Shown piece after piece: positions 61,601-64,000 of a DNA stretch of 64,000 nucleotides (position 1 is its first letter; the number at the start of each line of letters is the position of its first letter). The translations under genes and the position numbers were made by a program. Below the pieces are notes generated by a model. The model was given only the letters and a program-made list of their open reading frames with translations. It had not been told where the DNA came from and made no database searches. The stretch is from Zychaea mexicana (lineage: Eukaryota; Mucoromycota; Mucoromycetes; Mucorales; Lichtheimiaceae). The stretch covers positions 62,001-126,000 of the forward strand of contig NW_026516698.1 of NCBI RefSeq assembly GCF_025766255.1, read 5' to 3'.

Positions 61601-62637
61601 GCGTGTTAGATAACACTAGGTATTGCACTATTGTTAGCACTATGAAAATAAAGCTCACCCGTTCTTTCTATGCTAACGGATTGTAGATGTCACGATGCAA
61701 AGCAGCATATGAGGAATTCTATCCAACCCATTTTAAGGGTCGACGACTGACATGGCAAAACTCACTTGCATCATGTGTAGTGAAGGGACACTTTCCATCG
61801 GGTACAAAGGATCTGACTGTGAGCCTACTGCAGACAGCGGTCCTGCTTTTGTTCAATGATACCGACACACTCTCGTGTATGGATATTGCACAAGCGACAA
61901 ATATGGGTAAAGGATGAAACGAATCAATCCCCTTTTAGGACAACTAACCCGCATCATCGAGTTAACTGATAGCTTAACAATATTTAATAGAGGAGAAAGA
62001 ATTGAAGCGCACACTGCAATCGTTAGCATGCGGACAACATAAGCTTTTGATCAAAGACTCAGAAGGCATGGACGTTCAGATGTCGGATATGTTTAAATAC
62101 AATTCGGACTTTACAGCCGCATCTATACGGCTCAAGATCAATGTACTGCAACAAGAACAGTCAGGAGAGGAGCGGAAGGCTACAGAAACAAAGGTCCTTG
62201 TGGATCGACAGCACCAGGTATAAATGTTTTCGTTTTCCCCCTTTCAGGTTTTTTAACAAGAGAGGGTTAACCTAGTGGCTCAATAATTTGTTTTGGTTGT
62301 TATGTAGCTCGAGGCAGCCATTGTGCGTGTCATGAAGGCAAAACGACGACTGAATCATACTGAATTGATGAACGAACTCTTTACACAAGTCAAGTTTCCT
62401 CTGGAGGTATGAAATTTAAGAGAATAAAACCTAGCGTGAAAAACGGCAAACATTCATTAATAAACTCTGCGTCTTTATCAGGCAACGGATATAAAGAAAC
62501 GAATCGAATCGCTTATTGACAGGTAAGACACTGTAGAGTAGCTTGCAAAAATTCCCCGCACTGGTAACTGATTTTTTTTTTGCAGAGAATATCTTGGGCG
62601 TGACGAAGAAAACCCTAGCACATACATATATAAATAG
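58620..62637 (+). CDS. CUL4: Cullin-4 ubiquitin ligase scaffold
   Basis: Nineteen exons: 58620-58641, 58705-58950, 59100-59221, 59328-59434, 59512-59581, 59656-59729, 59833-59931, 60048-60355, 60455-60570, 60644-60874, 60995-61064, 61132-61242, 61323-61405, 61491-61598, 61687-61906, 61991-62217, 62308-62406, 62482-62522 and 62586-62637. They give 801 aa, all in phase. A basic Ser-rich N-terminus (PPKNTKVSKKRKT) leads to VIIRNFKETPVRELP, the cullin-4 type start that contacts DDB1-like adaptors. Cullin repeats follow, then the cullin-homology domain (YKRFLSKRLLLSRSAS, FPSGTKDLTVSLLQTAVLLL). The winged-helix end is IVRVMKAKRRL ... KKRIESLIDREYLGRD. Lys748 in VRVMK corresponds to the NEDD8-modified lysine. 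It is the scaffold of a CRL4 E3 ligase with an Rbx1-type RING protein (family knowledge). The choice of cullin-4 over cullin-3 rests on the N-terminal motif and the ENPSTYIYK end. Confidence 0.9.
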
Positions 62638-63430
62638 TAATGGGAACGTAAGCATTATTAAAAGAGATATGAAGTCTTCACATAAACCATTATATGTGCG
62701 CTTTGATTATGCGGCTATCTGTATGAGTAGCAGTAATTAATGCATTGTGATGCACATGGATAGTGTTTGTACATACAGCAGAAATGTATAACATTTGGAG
62801 ACCATCAAGCACAGTAAATGTTTCAATTTTAGGTGTAAGCTGAGAATCGGAATTTTGTGCTTCGTTTTCGTAATGAAAGGCGTATGATAGACAAAGCAAC
62901 TACAGTAGAGCCTTTCTAAGACACTCTCTAATCCAACAATGTAATAAAAATGCCTTTTTATATCCTTCATATCTTGATCGCATCCAAACTATGATTCGAA
63001 TATCTCTGGAGTGCTACTAGTAATTAAACTCTGAAACACTTCGAACCCATGCATATGATAATGAATATTAGTCAGTTGGCTAACGGTATCATTGTTTCCT
63101 TACGAGGTGAATGGATAAAGAGCAAGTTCATATTAAAGATAATACATAATGTTAGTATCTATCGCATTTTATTGTCTGCATTTTAAGCCATTTTCATCAG
63201 TTACAAGATGAATAGGGAGCCATACTGCATGATTACAGAAATTGATGGAACGAGAAAAGTGTAAAACCGACGGTCGGAGGCAATCCTCCATAACTTCTTT
63301 GTTCCTCTTTTATAGCTAATTCCTAGCTACGAGTTCCCTTTTCGATTTCATGGTTGTCTATAGTACGTTTTATTATCTTAATATCTGCACGAAGAAATTG
63401 GAATTGCTGGTAATTTACTGCTTCAATCAG
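62638..63430. other. Intergenic region
   Basis: AT-rich DNA between cullin-4 and the partial last gene. No exon could be fixed, although the start exon of the last gene probably lies here. Confidence 0.5.
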
Positions 63431-64000
63431 ATCATAGAGCTTCTGAACTAAATGCCTACTCAAATGGCCAACGGAATGGCCACCATGCGCCCTCCCGTTC
63501 ACCTGTGCGCCGACCCTTTCCTCCTCGCAACACACCTACGCCTCCACCAACATCGACAGTCAGGGACGTTCGCTGTATCAAAGTCTCGGGGTTGAACTTA
63601 CAAACGATTGCCCCTACCGTACGTGAAGCATTTGCTCGCTGGGGTAATGTTGAAAAAGTTGAACTTGGCCTAGACGGCAACGACTCTCCGAATGGCACAG
63701 CCATTGTTTTGTTCAAGTAAGCTCTAGCACTATTTTCTGTATCTTTTTGTGTATAACAAAGAACGAGATCGCTAACTAAATACAAAAACGTTGCTTGTAT
63801 AGGGAGAAACCTTGGTCGTTGGATTTTTTAAGTCATGCTGTGGTTGAACGTCGCAATGTTAAGATTGAGGTTGTGAACGAGTCGCTATTGAACGCAGGGC
63901 GCGTATTTCGAGATTCTCGGAGATCACATTACACGCGGGTCCCGGCGCGAAGTCTCTCTTTAGGCGTTATGAAGAACCCCAAGACGTTCGTAGAAGAGTG
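63431..64000 (+). CDS. Probable RNA-dependent RNA polymerase, N-terminal part (RRM), truncated by the window end
   Basis: Two exons are visible: about 63431-63716 (acceptor TTCAATCAG or CATAG, not certain) and 63803-64000, joined as FK|EKPW. The frame is disordered and Arg/Pro-rich at first (APSRSPVRRPFPPRN). An RRM-like domain follows (CIKVSGLNLQ ... FARWGNVEKVELGL ... GTAIVLFKEKPWSLDFLS). The sequence ends RSLSLGVMKNPKTFVEE. An N-terminal RRM followed by a G-x-x-x-x-x-x-F-x-x-W-like block is how plant RDR1/RDR2-type enzymes begin, which is the basis for the call; the catalytic DxDGD region lies beyond the window. In Mucorales such enzymes amplify small RNAs in RNA interference (family knowledge). 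The four nearby ATGs (first at 63452) are out of frame with the RRM, so the start must be in an upstream exon. Confidence 0.5.

Overview
The window looks like nuclear DNA of an early-diverging fungus, most likely Mucoromycota (Mucorales-like). The reasons are protein-coding genes with many short GT-AG introns, proteins rich in Gln, Ser and His homopolymers, AT-rich intergenic DNA, and a fungal gene set: membrane-bound SREBP, Zn2Cys6 factor, Bni4-type phosphatase targeting protein, cullin-4 and a probable RNA-dependent RNA polymerase. No organism is named by the sequence itself. Exon structures were built by hand from splice motifs, reading phase and family resemblance; no transcript data or database search was available.

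Layout. 1-0.74 kb: 3' end of an unrecognised gene. 2.3-6.8 kb: two convergent genes, each with a PP1-docking type motif (a Bni4-like protein on + and a MYPT-like ankyrin protein on -). 10.0-12.0 kb: a UPF0658-type Golgi membrane protein in eight exons, one intron being GC-AG. 14.0-16.8 kb (-): one reading frame joining a rhomboid-like membrane domain without catalytic residues to a glycosyltransferase. 17.3-22.5 kb (-): a gene of at least 22 exons encoding UBA, coiled coil, UBX and leucine-rich repeats. 25.2-26.2 kb: an unrecognised small gene broken by one base in a C8 tract. 31.1-34.8 kb: SREBP-type transcription factor. 41.8-44.2 kb: CAMK-like protein kinase. 45.8-47.3 kb: glutamate 5-kinase. 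48.1-51.3 kb (-): Zn2Cys6 transcription factor with an 11-nt microexon inside the zinc cluster. 57.2-58.2 kb (-): orphan protein with a zinc-knuckle-like motif. 58.6-62.6 kb: cullin-4 in 19 exons. 63.4 kb to the end: start of a probable RNA-dependent RNA polymerase with an RRM.

The long gaps (22.5-25.2, 26.2-31, 34.8-41.7 and 51.3-57.2 kb) are AT-rich and hold repeats: a ~560 bp dispersed repeat present as two inverted copies with tRNA-like A and B boxes, a second ~100 bp inverted pair, a 22-bp minisatellite of about 15 units and a 36-bp tandem repeat.

Themes. Several genes concern ubiquitin or protein quality control (UBA-UBX-LRR, cullin-4, the UBAC2/Dsc2-like domain) or phosphatase/kinase signalling. 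There is no operon-like organisation, and any functional link between neighbours is inference.
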